Shown here piece after piece: positions 25,734 through 53,702 of a DNA stretch of 64,000 bases. A program made the position numbers and the translations under genes. The stretch is from Trematomus loennbergii (lineage: Eukaryota > Chordata > Actinopteri > Perciformes > Nototheniidae), in NCBI GenBank assembly GCA_012861695.1, contig JAAOOA010000026.1, positions 9,642,661-9,706,660 on the forward strand, in the 5' to 3' direction. How positions within the stretch are numbered: the first letter of the stretch is position 1; every line of letters starts with the position of its first letter. Under the pieces are notes generated by a model. That model searched no databases. It was not told the origin of the DNA and saw only the letters and a program-made list of their open reading frames with translations.

Positions 25734-25865
25734 ATGACAGAGAAGAGACTGTCAAGTTTGGCTGTACTCAGCATTGAATCAAAACGCACTAAAGCTTTGG
25801 ATCTTAATCAGTTTGTGAGGCGTTTTGCTGAACAAGATGGTAAGCGCCGCATTCAGCTGTTATAG
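25734..25865 (+). pseudogene. hAT transposase C-terminal remnant
   Basis: Reads MTEKRLSSLAVLSIESKR, then TKALDLNQFVRRFAEQDG, then a stop. The pattern RL..LAVLSIES...LDL..FV..FA is the tail that follows the hAT dimerisation domain in hAT transposases related to ZMYM/TTF-type zinc-finger proteins. Only about 43 codons remain; the catalytic region is absent from the element. Lying near the left terminus, it implies that the rest of the coding region was lost by internal deletion. Confidence 0.65.
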
Positions 25866-26520
25866 GCATGCCAACTTGATGCTCTGCTCACGGATGACTC
25901 GATGAGCATAAAAAACTGTTAAGATGATGACCTTACGTGTGTATAAAATGTTTCTTCTTTGTGGGGGTTTGCCCCCAAAAAACAGTTTCAAGTCCTGAGA
26001 AAGTCAAATAAGACGGTGTGTAAAACTTCACTGCCCAGCCAAAAAAAAGTAACCACTTTGATTTAGCCAGTAGGTAATGTGGGAGAAACTTCTGTGTAGC
26101 AATGCAGTGGGAGTCACCGACTCAGGAAGGAGACACGGGGAGAGCTGGAGCTTTGATGTCAAACACTGATGGTTTATTTAGGAGCTTCGGCTGGAGAATT
26201 CACAAAACAATCTGGAGTCAGAGGTTCTGACTTCACGGTAGAGTTGCCACGTCAATTCTGAAGTGCCTCTCTCTTGCTATACCTTTTAACTGGTTCACAG
26301 AGAGTAATCAACATATTTGAGGAGATAGACTAAACAGCTGGGAACACTGAATTACTTGCGTCTGACACTTATGGCCTCGAAGATTTCACACCTTGGAGTC
26401 CACAAACACAGAGAAGGAAGTGTTCCAGCGTACTCACAACAATAAACCATTTGTGACCGAGAGTTGCCCGGTCATAAACTGGTAACAACAACATATGGCT
26501 GAAGCAGCCCTTTTCCTTAA

Positions 26521-27122
26521 AGTGGACCTATCATGCTATATTTAAATGATATATTGTAGGGCCATACCTATATAAGGTATATTTATACGTTTCTGTTTTC
26601 AAAATACCAAACAGAGAGCACACGGAGAGAATTACAGTGCTTGCCTCGACGGGGAGGGATTGCATTGAATTAAAGCAGCGGGAGCAAACGCTTGCCTCGG
26701 GGAGGGAGAAAAAAAGCCACAGCGGAGAATATACAGAAGGGTAACCATGGTAACTATGGGCGGGAAGTCTTCTTCGCTACTTTTGTGGCAGACTACAGCG
26801 CCACTTACAGGCCTGGCATATGTACTACAGCGTCTCCAGCGCTTTCGAGCGGCAATGGCCGGCCGTGGCCCAACCCCACATTCCCCTGATAGGTGGAGAG
26901 TTGGCCCAATAGCCGTAGCGCCACTTTACTGACGTCAGTGAAGTGTTCAAATCTGGATCAGTTTTTATCAGATCCGTTGCAGCCCCTTTTTTAGAGATTT
27001 GGGTATGGAGGAAAATAGAGAGGGTTGTGTTTTCTGACACTTGGTGAGTTCCCTGGAACACCGGGGACACATATTCATGTATAAAAGACGTACAAAAGTG
27101 CATTTTGCATGATAGGTCCCCT
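26521..27122. mobile_element. TTAA-flanked MITE, copy 2, nested in a hAT element
   Basis: Ends AGTGGACCTATCATGC and GCATGATAGGTCCCCT, with TTAA at 26517-26520 and 27123-27126. Opposite orientation to copy 1 and about 400 bp shorter through internal deletion. Insertion within the 25422-27925 hAT element dates it as younger than that element. Confidence 0.88.
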
Positions 27123-27925
27123 TTAAGGGAGATAACAGATGTCAGGGTTGGTCATAAACGTCAAAGGGCAAGAGGTTAGATATCTAGGAGAATTATTCCC
27201 TAACAGGTAAGGGTATTCCACTGGTTAATAACTGCAGCGATGTATATGTTTTAGCTGAATGCATGTTTTTTAACCCTAACTGATGCAGTTAGTCACTTCT
27301 TTAATGTTTGTTCTTTCTGATGTAAAGTCAAGGTTGTAACTGTTTGCAATGAAGTTGTGGGGCGCTGAACTGTTCTTTTGATTCTTTTGATATATGATAG
27401 TAATTACTTGTCTTTCAAATTTGAAGGAGGGTGAGCAAGCATCTTGAGGAACATTCATCATTAACTCTTCCAAAAAATATAGTTTATTTAATAATAACAG
27501 TGAATATGTGAATCATAACAGTGATTGACAGCTGATAGGAATAATATGATTGTTAATAGTATCATATTAATTCAGACAAACATAGACGAGACAGTTAATT
27601 AATGTACTTATTGCAGCAGTCTGCATAGATTTGGTACCCCTGCTGGTCTAAGAGTGAAACAAACTCATTCAGTTATTGTTCAGTTAAAATTCATTCAATT
27701 ATATCTGCCACCTTATATATTTCTATTTAAGGCTTTACTGATGTGCCACAATAATGTCACCTAATGTTATTGAGTTAAAATATAAATATTGTGGCTTTCC
27801 AAGTTAACAGTGATTGATATGACTGCGATTAAATCAGCATATTCTTCTGCCAGGGGATGCCACCCCTCAAATTCTCCTGCCACCCTCTTGCCACATCATG
27901 AATATTTTTTCTAGATCCGCCCCTG

Positions 27926-28680
27926 CAGCAGCCAAGAGGTTTCCTACTGAAAATGTACACACAAGTTTTAACTGGCCATAGCAGGCACTGACTTTTCAAG
28001 TCTGAAGAGTTTCTCCATTGACTTCCATGTTAAACATTTAATGAATTATTATGGGATATATCTCGGGAATTATGAAAGTTATGAATGAGAAAAGTAATAG
28101 CAATCGATTCCCGACCGAGCTGAACGTTTTGATGTTTGAACGGAGTTTCTGCGATGTGGAATGTGGGAGCAGAAGAGGCACAATAACCTGGCGGAATAAG
28201 AATAAAGAATTTGTGCGTATAGAACAAGTAGTTGGAATGCTGTATCAGCATTCCCACTAAATAAAAAAACGTATAAAAGGTAGAAACAATCAAAGTTATA
28301 TTCATCATCTCCTTATAAAGCTGAAATGTGTAATAGGTACATTTACACAATGAAAAAGTTAATGATTAAGTGAAATATTAAAATTAGAAGTAGCTCGACT
28401 ATCGTCACATATTTGACTAACCATGGTGTGATAGCTGCTGAATTAGCATTCACACAATTACTCAAAAACATAATAAATAGGAATGGCAGTGATGTCATGG
28501 GTATAGGCCTATTTCGAAACTTAGACTGAGTAAGGACGTGAGTGGGATATCAAAGACAGTCAGAGTAACACTGTGTGTGTATAGTGTCAGTAAATCCGTC
28601 CCTCTGCTCTTCACTTTCAATTCATCACAGTAGCCAGATGGAGGAGATGGAGGGGAGGGGTAACCCATGCATGTTCAGGA
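27926..28680. other. ggt5 upstream flank
   Basis: Contains at about 28010-28150 a diverged relative of the repeat found at 55297 and 57461 (shared ATTGACTTCCATGTTAAA). No exon seen. Probable ggt5 promoter sequence toward the right end. Confidence 0.4.
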
Positions 28681-28689
28681 TTATATAGA
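28681..28689 (+). promoter_or_regulatory. Probable TATA box of ggt5
   Basis: TTATATAGA lies about 75-80 bp upstream of the ggt5 ATG at 28763, leaving room for a short 5' UTR starting near 28710. The A of the first ATG is preceded by AA and the codon following is GCA. Inference from motif and spacing only. Confidence 0.5.
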
Positions 28690-28762
28690 GAGTGTGTGCG
28701 CACTGAGCGGCAGCAGCAACAGTTTCTCTGCAACACAAAGTTGGCTCCACAGAAAAGTTTAA

Positions 28763-35576
<6,814 letters not shown>

Positions 35577-35640
35577 CCAAAGAAGACCATGAAGAAGCAC
35601 CTTCCTGTAAATATCTGCACTAAAGATTGACTCAACCTTT

Positions 35641-36156
35641 AGGTCACCTATTATGCAAAATCCACTTTTTCATGTCTTTTATACATAAACATGTGTCCCC
35701 TCTGTGTAAAGAGATTCTGAAAGTTTCAGGAAAAAAGATTCGCTCTTATTTTGTCCTGATCCATTTATATAAAAACCTGTCTGAAAATGAGCTGATCAGA
35801 TTTTGGCCACTTTATGATGTCATAACGATTTTTTGGGTTGTGTAACCATTAGCCAATCACCAACCAAGGTACTGTAACCCCCCCCCCCCACACCTTATCA
35901 CCTGAATCTCCTCCTAGAGTAACATTGTGTATTTTTTTAACCAAATATCTCTCAGAGGGGCGTGCGGAGTGGCTCCTTATTTTCATCTAAAGTAACAGAC
36001 AGAGAATCAGCACTTTTGAAACAGGGCTGAAACAGAGGGGTTTATGGGATGCGACAATGATCTGTTTGGTATTTCGAGCCAAACACTTCAGAGACATGTT
36101 TTGTATATATCTGAGACCTATAATATATTGATGAAAAACAGTATAATAGGGGACCT
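35641..36156. mobile_element. Diverged TTAA MITE just downstream of ggt5
   Basis: The left end GGTCACCTATTATGCAAAAT corresponds to the copy-1 terminus; the right end GTATAATAGGGGACCT is followed by TTAA (36157-36160). The left TTAA is decayed to TTTA. Starts 64 bp after the ggt5 stop codon, so it probably forms part of the ggt5 3' UTR. Confidence 0.7.
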
Positions 36157-36680
36157 TTAAAATGAATACTTCACCCCCAAAATATTGACCATCTGTGTAT
36201 AAAATACTCAAACTATGTTGAATTCTTAAAGAAAACTTTTCTTTTCTCACAGAATCCAAAAACGGAGAAAACCTTTGATGACTTGAAGTCAATTGGATGA
36301 TTAATCCTTATTGTTAAACACTTCTTTATATGCAGTGCTTAACATTTCCTAGTATGTGAAAATGCATGATTCTGAGAATGTTATGAGACGTGTGAAAGAT
36401 TGTGAGCAGATGTGGTGAAATATTTTTGCTGTTCTGCAACCGGGCCTCATTTACCTCAATCTATCGCAATCAGTCCTTTTTCTAATGCCTTGTTTACTGT
36501 GCCAGTACAAGGTAACACGGGGTGAGTTAATGGGCATTTTAGAGGTGAAGTATTTTTTTAAAACAAAAATGTGCCTTCAACAAAATGTGATCCCTTTAAC
36601 CCTTGGTGCTCTTCAGTGATGACCTACACAATCAATCAAGAAACTATTAATGATGTCACTGGTGTCGCCATTGTCATACT

Positions 36681-36905
36681 ACTTAAAAGAGGCCCTATTA
36701 TGCTTCTCGGGTTTTTCCCTTTCCTGGTGTGTGTTATAGATTTGTGTTCATGTAAATGGTCTGCAAAGGCTAAAAATCCAAATGTCCCAGTTTCTCTCTC
36801 ACACGCTGACAATTAGCATAATATATCGTCTTTAAATGACGTGGACTGACACAATACACCATGATTCCTCGTACGTGTAAACCTACCTGGTAATAAACCT
36901 GTTTC
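36681..36905. mobile_element. Second TTAA MITE family, truncated copy
   Basis: TTAA followed by AAGAGGCCCTATTATGC, then ATGTAAATGGTCTGCAAAGG. The latter block recurs at 38575-38600 and, inverted, at about 49085. The right end is not resolved. Confidence 0.55.
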
Positions 36906-38200
36906 TGTTTCTGATTCTGATGAACTGCTGATATACTGCTGAGATCTGCTATAAAGCTCTGTGGGATTAAACAGTATATTGCAGCAGCAGTCCATAAAGG
37001 CAACTGTGTTCAAAAGAAAAGTGTTTAAAAAAATGTTTAGAGAACCAATTTCATAATTATCAGAGAATGTTTTATTTCCTCACTGAACTTTGTAGGATTT
37101 TTTTATTGAGCCATGTAATCCTTTTTAAGTGACTTCTGACTTACTGTGACCTTAAAAATGTGACTGTATGTGATACAACATTATTTCCTTCTTTAAACAA
37201 AAAAAAAAGTTGATTCACAGTTAACATTATCTAAAGAAAAATACTTTATTTTCATACCAACAACATGTTATTTTCTGTGTTTTAATATCTGAAAATGTTA
37301 TGTATAATAGTAACACACTTTTTTACAATTATCATCTGTGAATATTTGTGATTTCACAATAAAGAAAAATCTGAACAAAGACGAGTCACCAGATGTGCTT
37401 TTCAACCAAAGACACAGCTTGAGCTCATTCCTACATTTATCCTTTATTCTGAGTATAGTATGATCAGCAATAATCTGCGTCATGTTTTCCTGTTTTTCTT
37501 GTTTCAGAGCAGCACTTTAGCTGTGAGACAAAGGAAGCAGTAATGAGATACATTTCAGGAGAGAGACCTATGAATTAGTAATGATTTTTTAAGTGGATTC
37601 TGCTCCGTTTTCCTTTGAGGCACTAGATGTGAGTTATGAGAACATGCAAATTTGAGTCTGTGTGAAGCCCCACTTTCTTTGTTGTATGACAAATGAGTTA
37701 ATGTGGATAAGTTGTGACTTCATCGCTTCTTGAAATGACCCTCTTTGTATGAAAAACGTTCATTTAAACAACACTATGCCAAAATTATCTTTCACTTAAA
37801 GCCTGAACAGTTATATAATCCGGTGATGACTCTCTGGCTTGTTTTGACACTTTTAGTCACACAGTCCCTTGATGTAGCAGATTTTTCTCAGGAGGTATTT
37901 TATGCTTTTAGATGCCATGAAAGTGTCATGCAAGGCAGTGGTTTAAATTAAGACCATAGACATTGAAACACCAACTTTTTAGTGCCTCAAGGGGAAAGTA
38001 AATTGTCTGAGTTGCATAACTCAAAAGTTCATTATGACTATGTGGGAGTCAGATTATGCTTAATTGGGCCTTCAAGGAAAATGGTTGTGTGACTTGATCA
38101 TTTCTGCATTTATCATCTCCTAAATAATAATGAAACCTCAGCAGGTGGTGCAAGTCACGCATTTTAAAAAGTACTTGCAGTTGTCAGGGCCAATACGCAT
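36906..38200. other. Intergenic between ggt5 and ggt1, nothing recognised
   Basis: AT-rich. Possible distal poly(A) signal AATAAA at 37358 on the plus strand for ggt5. No exon seen. Confidence 0.4.
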
Positions 38201-38205
38201 ATCAT

Positions 38206-38740
38206 TTAAAGAAGCCCTATTACACTTTGTGGGTTTGGCTCCCTTTCCTCCCAATCAGCGATCAGGGGCGTTCACTCCCCAGCTAACCCAATCACTTTCG
38301 TGTTTATTCCCACAAGCCAATCATAGCCCCAGGGTTCACGTCAAGCTTTAACCACTCCCCTTCAGACCGACTTCCATCAATCCCTTCATGCCTCCACCAC
38401 CACCAGTGTCTGGACCCGAGGGGGATTTTTATCGGCTTGTTTTTCCCCTCCCGAATGAAACTATCGCACAACCGGGTCTAATCGCCAAACACCATTACAT
38501 TCATCTGTGTATTCTTGGTAATAAATACTATCGTTACATCAAAACAACTCAGATCGAAATATAGGTTTTTGTGCATGTAAATGGTCTGCAAAGGCTAACA
38601 TGTGTTCCCTCCAGAGGGAGTTTCTCTCCAACACAATCCCAACCTGCCTGAAACCCCTCCATTGGTCTCCTTTGTTTACCTCCTTAACATAGTGACATCA
38701 CTATGTAACACTTCTATTGGCTACTGCTCCAACACATTGT
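38206..38740. mobile_element. Second TTAA MITE family, longest copy
   Basis: TTAA then AGAAGCCCTATTACAC at the left. The interior includes ATGTAAATGGTCTGCAAAGG, GGAGGGAGTTTCTC-like blocks and TAGTGACATCACTATG. The last is a short palindrome also present as ATAGTGATGTCATTATG in the copy at 48787. The right boundary is approximate. Confidence 0.55.
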
Positions 38741-40030
38741 AGGAGATAGGCTAAGGGGCGGGACATCACTTGGTTGACCAATCACAGAGTGTGCATCAGC
38801 ATGTACCCAATATAAGTCTGGCTGGGGACATTCATTGTACTTTATCCCCCCTCTCTCCTTACACTGTTTGTTAGCTATGGCTCTAGGGATGACACAATTG
38901 TTCTCTTGGTTCTGCTCCACTTTGGTTTAGACTAAAATATCCCAGCTACTGTGTGAAAGCCCCTTCAGTCTTGTTAATGACAACCTTAGGTACTATATAT
39001 ATGTGAGGATCACCTGACTAAAGATTAAAGCCTGACACCAGAAATACTTTTATAAACAGTTTGTTTTTATTCATCACAGTATGTTAATTTCAAGTGTTTA
39101 ATTTGAAGGAAAACAAAATAATCAACAATATCTCTTCAATCAATTTGAGAAAAACAATCAAATCTATTGTGATCTACTAACATTGAGATTGTAAGTTAAA
39201 TAAATATGTGTTGTGAATGTTAAACCTCTTTGTGTTATCACAGTTTCTATCACAGGTAGATCAGACATTTCAAGCAAAACTTTGATAAAGGCAGTATCAT
39301 TTTACATTCTTTTTACATTTGAATAATTATGTAACACATTAATTTTACACTGCCGCTGAGAGAAGAAGAGCCCTGAATCCCAGCGCTGACAGTGAGCAGC
39401 GACAGCTGTAATATTGTTATGGGGTCATTACAGGCCATTGCACTCTGGGCTATGGGACATTACTGTAAGTCATTAGGACGGTTTGTCCCTAAGGTTTTAT
39501 AGTCTTTTATTTTTAAAATGGGTTATACCTGTCCTCCCTTTGTCTGCTGTCACCTATGAAACATCCTGGTGAAATATGTTAACGTTTTAAAAGATTAAAA
39601 GATGATTATTTGAGGTTTTTCCTTTTGTTTTCGTTTATTCTGTTTGCTTGAGTTTAACTTTTAGCAATAACCATTGACGTCACAAATCATATCTTTAAAG
39701 GAAAACAAAATGAACAGCTGAACACTGCTAATGATTTACAAAGGGCTTCATAAACAGGTAGGGGTTGGAAACATGTGTGACTGAGGCTTTTAAAAAAAAC
39801 CTGCTGATGGTTAAACTTCTAATGGCTTGTGCATTTCTTAATCACTTGAAATGATGCTGCATATAAATGCGTCGGACATTAGACTAAATATTCAGAATTA
39901 ATTTCAGACTGAGGCGCTTTGTTTCAAGGTCATAGAGAGCAAAAGTCACTGTGCTGTTATCTGAGTTGTGTCATGAAGCATGTTCTATGTTAATGAAAGA
40001 ACAATTGGTGTCAACGTTGTTTCCTTGTTC
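38741..40030. other. Intergenic, nothing recognised
   Basis: No gene. Downstream flank of ggt1 on its strand. Confidence 0.4.
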
Positions 40031-40036
40031 TTTATT
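40031..40036 (-). terminator. Polyadenylation signal of ggt1
   Basis: AATAAA on the minus strand about 73 bp beyond the ggt1 stop codon (reads TTTATT on the plus strand). Position is ideal for the cleavage signal of a short 3' UTR. Confidence 0.55.
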
Positions 40037-40108
40037 AAGTCTCTAATCTCTCAGCTCGTAGCATGGTGTCAAAACTCATGCCGCTACAGGCGTGGTGAGT
40101 TCATGACC

Positions 40109-49449
<9,341 letters not shown>

Positions 49450-49559
49450 CTTTGTAGCGCAGGAACAATAAATGCTTTATGAAATACCTGTCAGGAAGCA
49501 AACATTTGTATAAATGAAACCTGTCAGTGTATGCAAAGGCAGCTGCAGAGAGCTGCATT

Positions 49560-50026
49560 TTGTTACATCTGTGTTACATCACAAAATAAAATAATATTGT
49601 ATTATCAACAGAATAAATACATTTTGAAGAAATGTTAAGCCATTTTATAAGCCACATGTTTTCTGATCTTTGTTCAGTTTTTATGGAAACTTTTGCATTT
49701 ACAAATTAAAGCCAGGATTTGTCTTTCTTTGTTTATTCTACAAAATTAGATTTGTAGAATAAACACTTTAGGACGTTTGACCGGAGGATTTCTTTACAGT
49801 TTTTTTCAATTGCTAAAACAAAACAAAATGTTGTCAAAACACTTAACACAATTCACAAATCCACACACCCAAAGTGCAAAACACCTCATATATCTTGCAA
49901 AATGAAGCACTGCACTCAAAACTACATAAAGACTTAACAAAACCTAACCTTTGCACCAAATAGCACACACTTCACTTATAGTATACACTGTAAGAAACGT
50001 ACCGTGAAATTCACAGTATTTAACTG
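49560..50026. other. ggt1 upstream flank
   Basis: AT-rich. No TATA box or exon clearly identified upstream of the ggt1 start at 49449. Confidence 0.35.
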
Positions 50027-50027
50027 G

Positions 50028-50087
50028 CAGCAATTGACAAGTTACTTACTGTAAAATGAATTACAGTAAGTAACTTGTCAATTGCTG
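50028..50087. repeat. Perfect 27-bp-arm inverted repeat (hairpin), 6-bp loop
   Basis: Left arm 50028-50054 starts CAGCAATTGACAAGTTACTT; right arm 50061-50087 is its exact reverse complement, ending AACTTGTCAATTGCTG. The spacer is AATGAA. It sits at the head of the tandem array that follows. Confidence 0.9.
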
Positions 50088-50575
50088 ATCACAGGTGATC
50101 ACAGTATTTACAAGTTTTTATTTACAGTAACAGTGTAAAATGAAACACAGTAACTTCCAAGTACTGTATTTGTGTTTACGGTAATAGTGTTTTAACTGTA
50201 AAATGAAACACAGTTAATAGCATTTACTTTATATTACAGTAGTAGTATTATAGCTGTAAAATGAAACACAGTAACTTCCAAGTACTGTATTTATGTTTAC
50301 GGTAATAGTGTTTTAACTGTAAAATGCAACACAGTAATATTTAATTACTTTATTTTTGTAACAGCAGTAGTGTTATAGCTGTAAAATAAAACACAGTAAT
50401 TTCCAAGCATGGTATTTTTGTTTAAGGTAATAGTGATTTAACTATAAAATAATACACTGCCATTTAAAAAGTACTGTATTTTTGTTTACGGTAATAGAGT
50501 TTCAACTGTAAAATAGAAACTTTAATGCTATCATTTTAAGTTACAGTATCAGTATTGTAACTGTAAAACAATGTA
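50088..50575. repeat. Roughly 120-bp tandem array, about four diverged units
   Basis: Each unit carries CTGTAAAATGAAACACAGTA, a CCAAGTACTGTATTT-type block and GTTTACGGTAATAGTGTTTT. Motifs TACTGTAA/TTACAGTA are internally palindromic. Family of the array not identified; probably an expanded interior of a transposon whose end is the preceding hairpin. Confidence 0.65.
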
Positions 50576-50869
50576 TTATTGTATACTTCATGTCATGCTG
50601 GTAATTTACATATTACCAGAAATTCTTGAAAGCTCACCAATAACTACAGGGAGACAGCAAACAATACATTTTAACAATGTATTCTTAATTGTTGAACGGT
50701 ATCAAGACCATGTAGTTTCTTGTACTAAATGATAAATATTTTCATCCATAAAACAATCGATATTAATATCCAAAAACATGGAGATTCCATTTTTAAAACA
50801 GTGGCGATAACAAATCAACACAAAAAATATGAAGCCATTTCTTCTGCCAAGCCATTTTAGAGACGTGCT

Positions 50870-51365
50870 GTAGTTGAAAAGGTCACGACCTCGACACAAA
50901 CTGGAGAACCCAAATGCACGACCCAGAGACACAGTCTTGAAACAAAACATTTCTTTTTAATGTCATTGAACAGAAAATCCCTCTTAACAGAGTAAGTACT
51001 GGAATAACAAAAAAAACGCTCACAAGGAGGAAAAAACTAAGCATAACAAAAAGAGAACTTAAACTAACAAAACAACAAAACCTAACAAGACTGGAAACGA
51101 TCCTCTCTTTGCTGAGGCCTGGCACGACCGCACGTGGGAACAAACAAGACGAACTGACACGGGACAGAGGGGAGACAGGACTATTTAAACATGAGGTGAG
51201 TGGGAACAGGTGGAAACAATCAGGGGCGGGGCAGACGCTGACGATGGCGGGAAAACACACAAAGGGAGGAAGTAACAGGGCCTGAAATGAGAGACAAGAG
51301 GTAAGTACCAAATAAAACAGGAAATGGAAAACGAGACACGTCATGAAACACGGGGACTTAACTAG
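50870..51365. mobile_element. Probable transposon-derived block
   Basis: A compositionally distinct, A-rich plus-strand block containing GGTGGAAACAATCAGGGGCG, a kind of sequence often seen near the ends of fish retroelements. It leaves a 179-codon hydrophobic minus-strand frame with no recognised domain. No terminal repeats were identified. Confidence 0.3.
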
Positions 51366-51387
51366 AGATGAATGACATAAATAGACC

Positions 51388-51660
51388 AACCCAGTCTCAC
51401 GGCATTTCGTGTTATTAGTCACGAAATTAATTTAATCTATTGATTCGTGTTCACCAACACGATTTTCACCTTTTTTTCGTGTCACACAGAACGATTTTAA
51501 ATGCAATGTATTTCTATTGGTAGTATGTTTCGTGCCTGCAACACGTCTTTTTGTCCGGTCGGGTCTTGGAAGACCAGAAGCTGTGTGGTTCATAAAAACA
51601 TGTTCTTACTCAATATCTTACCCTAAGCCTAACCCTATCCCTTTTATTTGAAATTGTATA
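51388..51660. repeat. Dispersed repeat rich in TTCGTG/CACGAA
   Basis: Starts CCCAGTCTCACGGCATTTCG. The motifs TTCGTG and CACGAA alternate, so single strands can fold. Ends with CCTAAGCCTAACCCTATCCC. Repeat type familiar from fish genomes, class uncertain. Confidence 0.45.
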
Positions 51661-52487
51661 ATGTCTGTGTTGAATAGACAGACCTGACATGACGTGAATA
51701 AACATGAAAACCTGACTAAACATGAAATGACAGACATAATACATAAACATAACTAACACATTTGACGAGACACAACAAAAGGCACTGTTTGGCAAATACA
51801 TTATCACTATTCTTAGATAATACACAATATTTTAAAACACTTTGAATACAAACAACCAAATGCATGCAGGAATGGACCCTGTACTGAACTTACAAACCTT
51901 ACACGTGCAAGACATTTTGATAAGCTTGCCGAGTACAGTTAGCTTAACTTGCTTTTTCACTAAGCAGCCTGACGTCGGACTGTCAAACTTTGGCTACGGT
52001 TACATAAATTAACTGACAAAATTGTTTGTATTAGTTACTTTCTTTGTCTCTTGAGTTACCATGTCCATTGGGGGAGGTTACTTCTGGTTCAGCAAAGGGT
52101 GTGGCCAAGCGCTGAGGACTCATAAATACTGCAAGGTCCAAATTGGGACAGATTGGGACAAACCACCTGCTTCCATGTTAAAGGGGGGATTTGGGTTTTG
52201 TCAGTGTCCTTTGTGTTTTCTGTTACTATTAATTATCCCTTGGTTTCAACTTGGTTTGGCCAAGCCACTATATACTGTAGGTTCCTTGGTTTTTCTTTGT
52301 AGCAGGTTAGTTTGTTGAGTTAACACCTGTTAAGTTGATGCCATGTTTCTTTGAGGTATTTTCTGTTGACCTCTTTTATAGGCCTAGTTATTAGAAATGA
52401 TTGATTTATGATGTTTTCTGTGGACTTTTGGGTAAATAAAAAACCCAGTTTATTTAAACCATTCCTGTGTCCTGTTGTTCATACCCC

Positions 52488-52640
52488 TCACTGTTTATTC
52501 ATCATTCAATTCATTCTATATTTTATTGTGTACATTACTTTTCACTTTACTGCTTTTTGCACTCCTGGTTAGAAGCTAAACTGCATTTCGTTGTCTCAGT
52601 ACCTGTAATATGTGCAATAACAAAGCTGAATCTAATCTTG
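52488..52640 (+). mobile_element. LINE (L2-like) 3' tail
   Basis: AACTGCATTTCGTTGTCTCA then GTACCTGTAATATGTGCAAT and AGCTGAATCTAATCT, a typical short 3' end of fish L2/CR1-type elements. No coding sequence left. Confidence 0.55.
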
Positions 52641-53516
52641 AGCAGGAATAAATGTATTTACTTATCTGACATTAACGATTAAACACATTTGTGCATTCTT
52701 TATAAATGCAAACTGGTCAAGACCACTGACGGAAGTAGTTTTGAAAAGTAATAAGTGGTTCTGTCTTTTACATGTAGGATTCAACCCCCCTTGTATTGAT
52801 TTGTTTTAAAATGAACAGACACTTGAGTCATTAATTTGTAGTGATATAATAATTGTGGGATTTCTATTGCATCCACTTCATCTGCAACGAAGAAAGCCAA
52901 CGCAATTTCTGCCATTGCAAACCGAGTCAAGCCGACTCTGAGCTGTCCGACTTCAGGCGAGCTTTTTGAGACCTCCCCCAGCTGCAATCGGCTATTCTCG
53001 TCTACTTTCGAGGCGACCCGCAGCTCATCTCAAACAAGCCTATTTTTTTCTGTTGACCGTTTTTGTCCCTATAGTTTGTCGTTAGTTTTTGTTTATTAAA
53101 TATTGTCAGACTATATTACTTCGGTGTGGACTTTCTCTTTGAAAACGCGTCACAGCCTATAGCCAAGCTTAGCCTCTCTGCGACTCAAACTGGACTGGGA
53201 ATTGAGCCGCCACAATAATAATAAAATTGATGATTATTACCTTACTTTTGTCTATTTTTATTCCTCTGTGTTGCGTTTTTAAGGTGAAATGCCAAGACAC
53301 ATTCTTTGTATGAATCAGCATCACATTTGTAGTTCTTCCGGTTTGCAAATACATACGCTCTTAAAAATATATATCTACTAAGTATATACAATATCTAGTA
53401 TAGCCAAACTAGTAATTACACTGCATCAAGATTATGTATATTAAGAAAAATATGTTGGTTTATTTAAATATTTTAGATATTCTAGAAATGGGGTTTTCGG
53501 TTGGTTCTTTCTTTTT

Positions 53517-53702
53517 TGGTTACTGTGATCTTCTACAGTACATTGTTGGTTACTGTGAATATATACAGTACATTGTTGGTTACTGTGATTATCTACAGTA
53601 CATTGTTGGTTACTGTGAATATATACAGTACATTGTTGGTCACTGTGAATATATACAGTACATTGTTGGTTACTGTGATTTTATACAGTACTTTGTTGGT
53701 TA
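53517..53702. repeat. 30-bp minisatellite, six units
   Basis: Consensus GGTTACTGTGAATATATACA then GTACATTGTT. Unit length is a multiple of three, so it encodes a 10-residue repeat in several frames on both strands, including the frame that continues from the MADF-like exon on the minus strand. Confidence 0.9.

Larger units (their letters stand above)
25422..27925. mobile_element. hAT element, 2.5 kb, carrying a nested TTAA MITE
   Basis: Left end CAGTGGCGGTTCTAC and right end CTAGATCCGCCCCTG are imperfect inverted repeats. Flanks CAGTAGCC (25414-25421) and CAGCAGCC (27926-27933) form an 8-bp target duplication with one mismatch, as expected for hAT. Both ends contain a second layer of GCCACCCC-type subterminal motifs. 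Inside are a transposase C-terminal remnant (25734-25865) and a TTAA MITE (26521-27122). An unassigned block at about 26060-26500 may be a further insertion. Not autonomous. Confidence 0.8.

Noticed and set aside
50883..51422. 179-codon hydrophobic minus-strand frame
   Set aside because: Cys/Ser/Phe-rich with no ordered membrane pattern or domain; composition follows an A-rich plus strand in probable transposon sequence.
52781..52987. 68-codon minus-strand frame beginning near MAEIALAFFVADEVDAIEI
   Set aside because: Considered as a possible Harbinger transposase N-terminus downstream of the MADF-like exons, but no diagnostic motif or adjoining nuclease exon was found.
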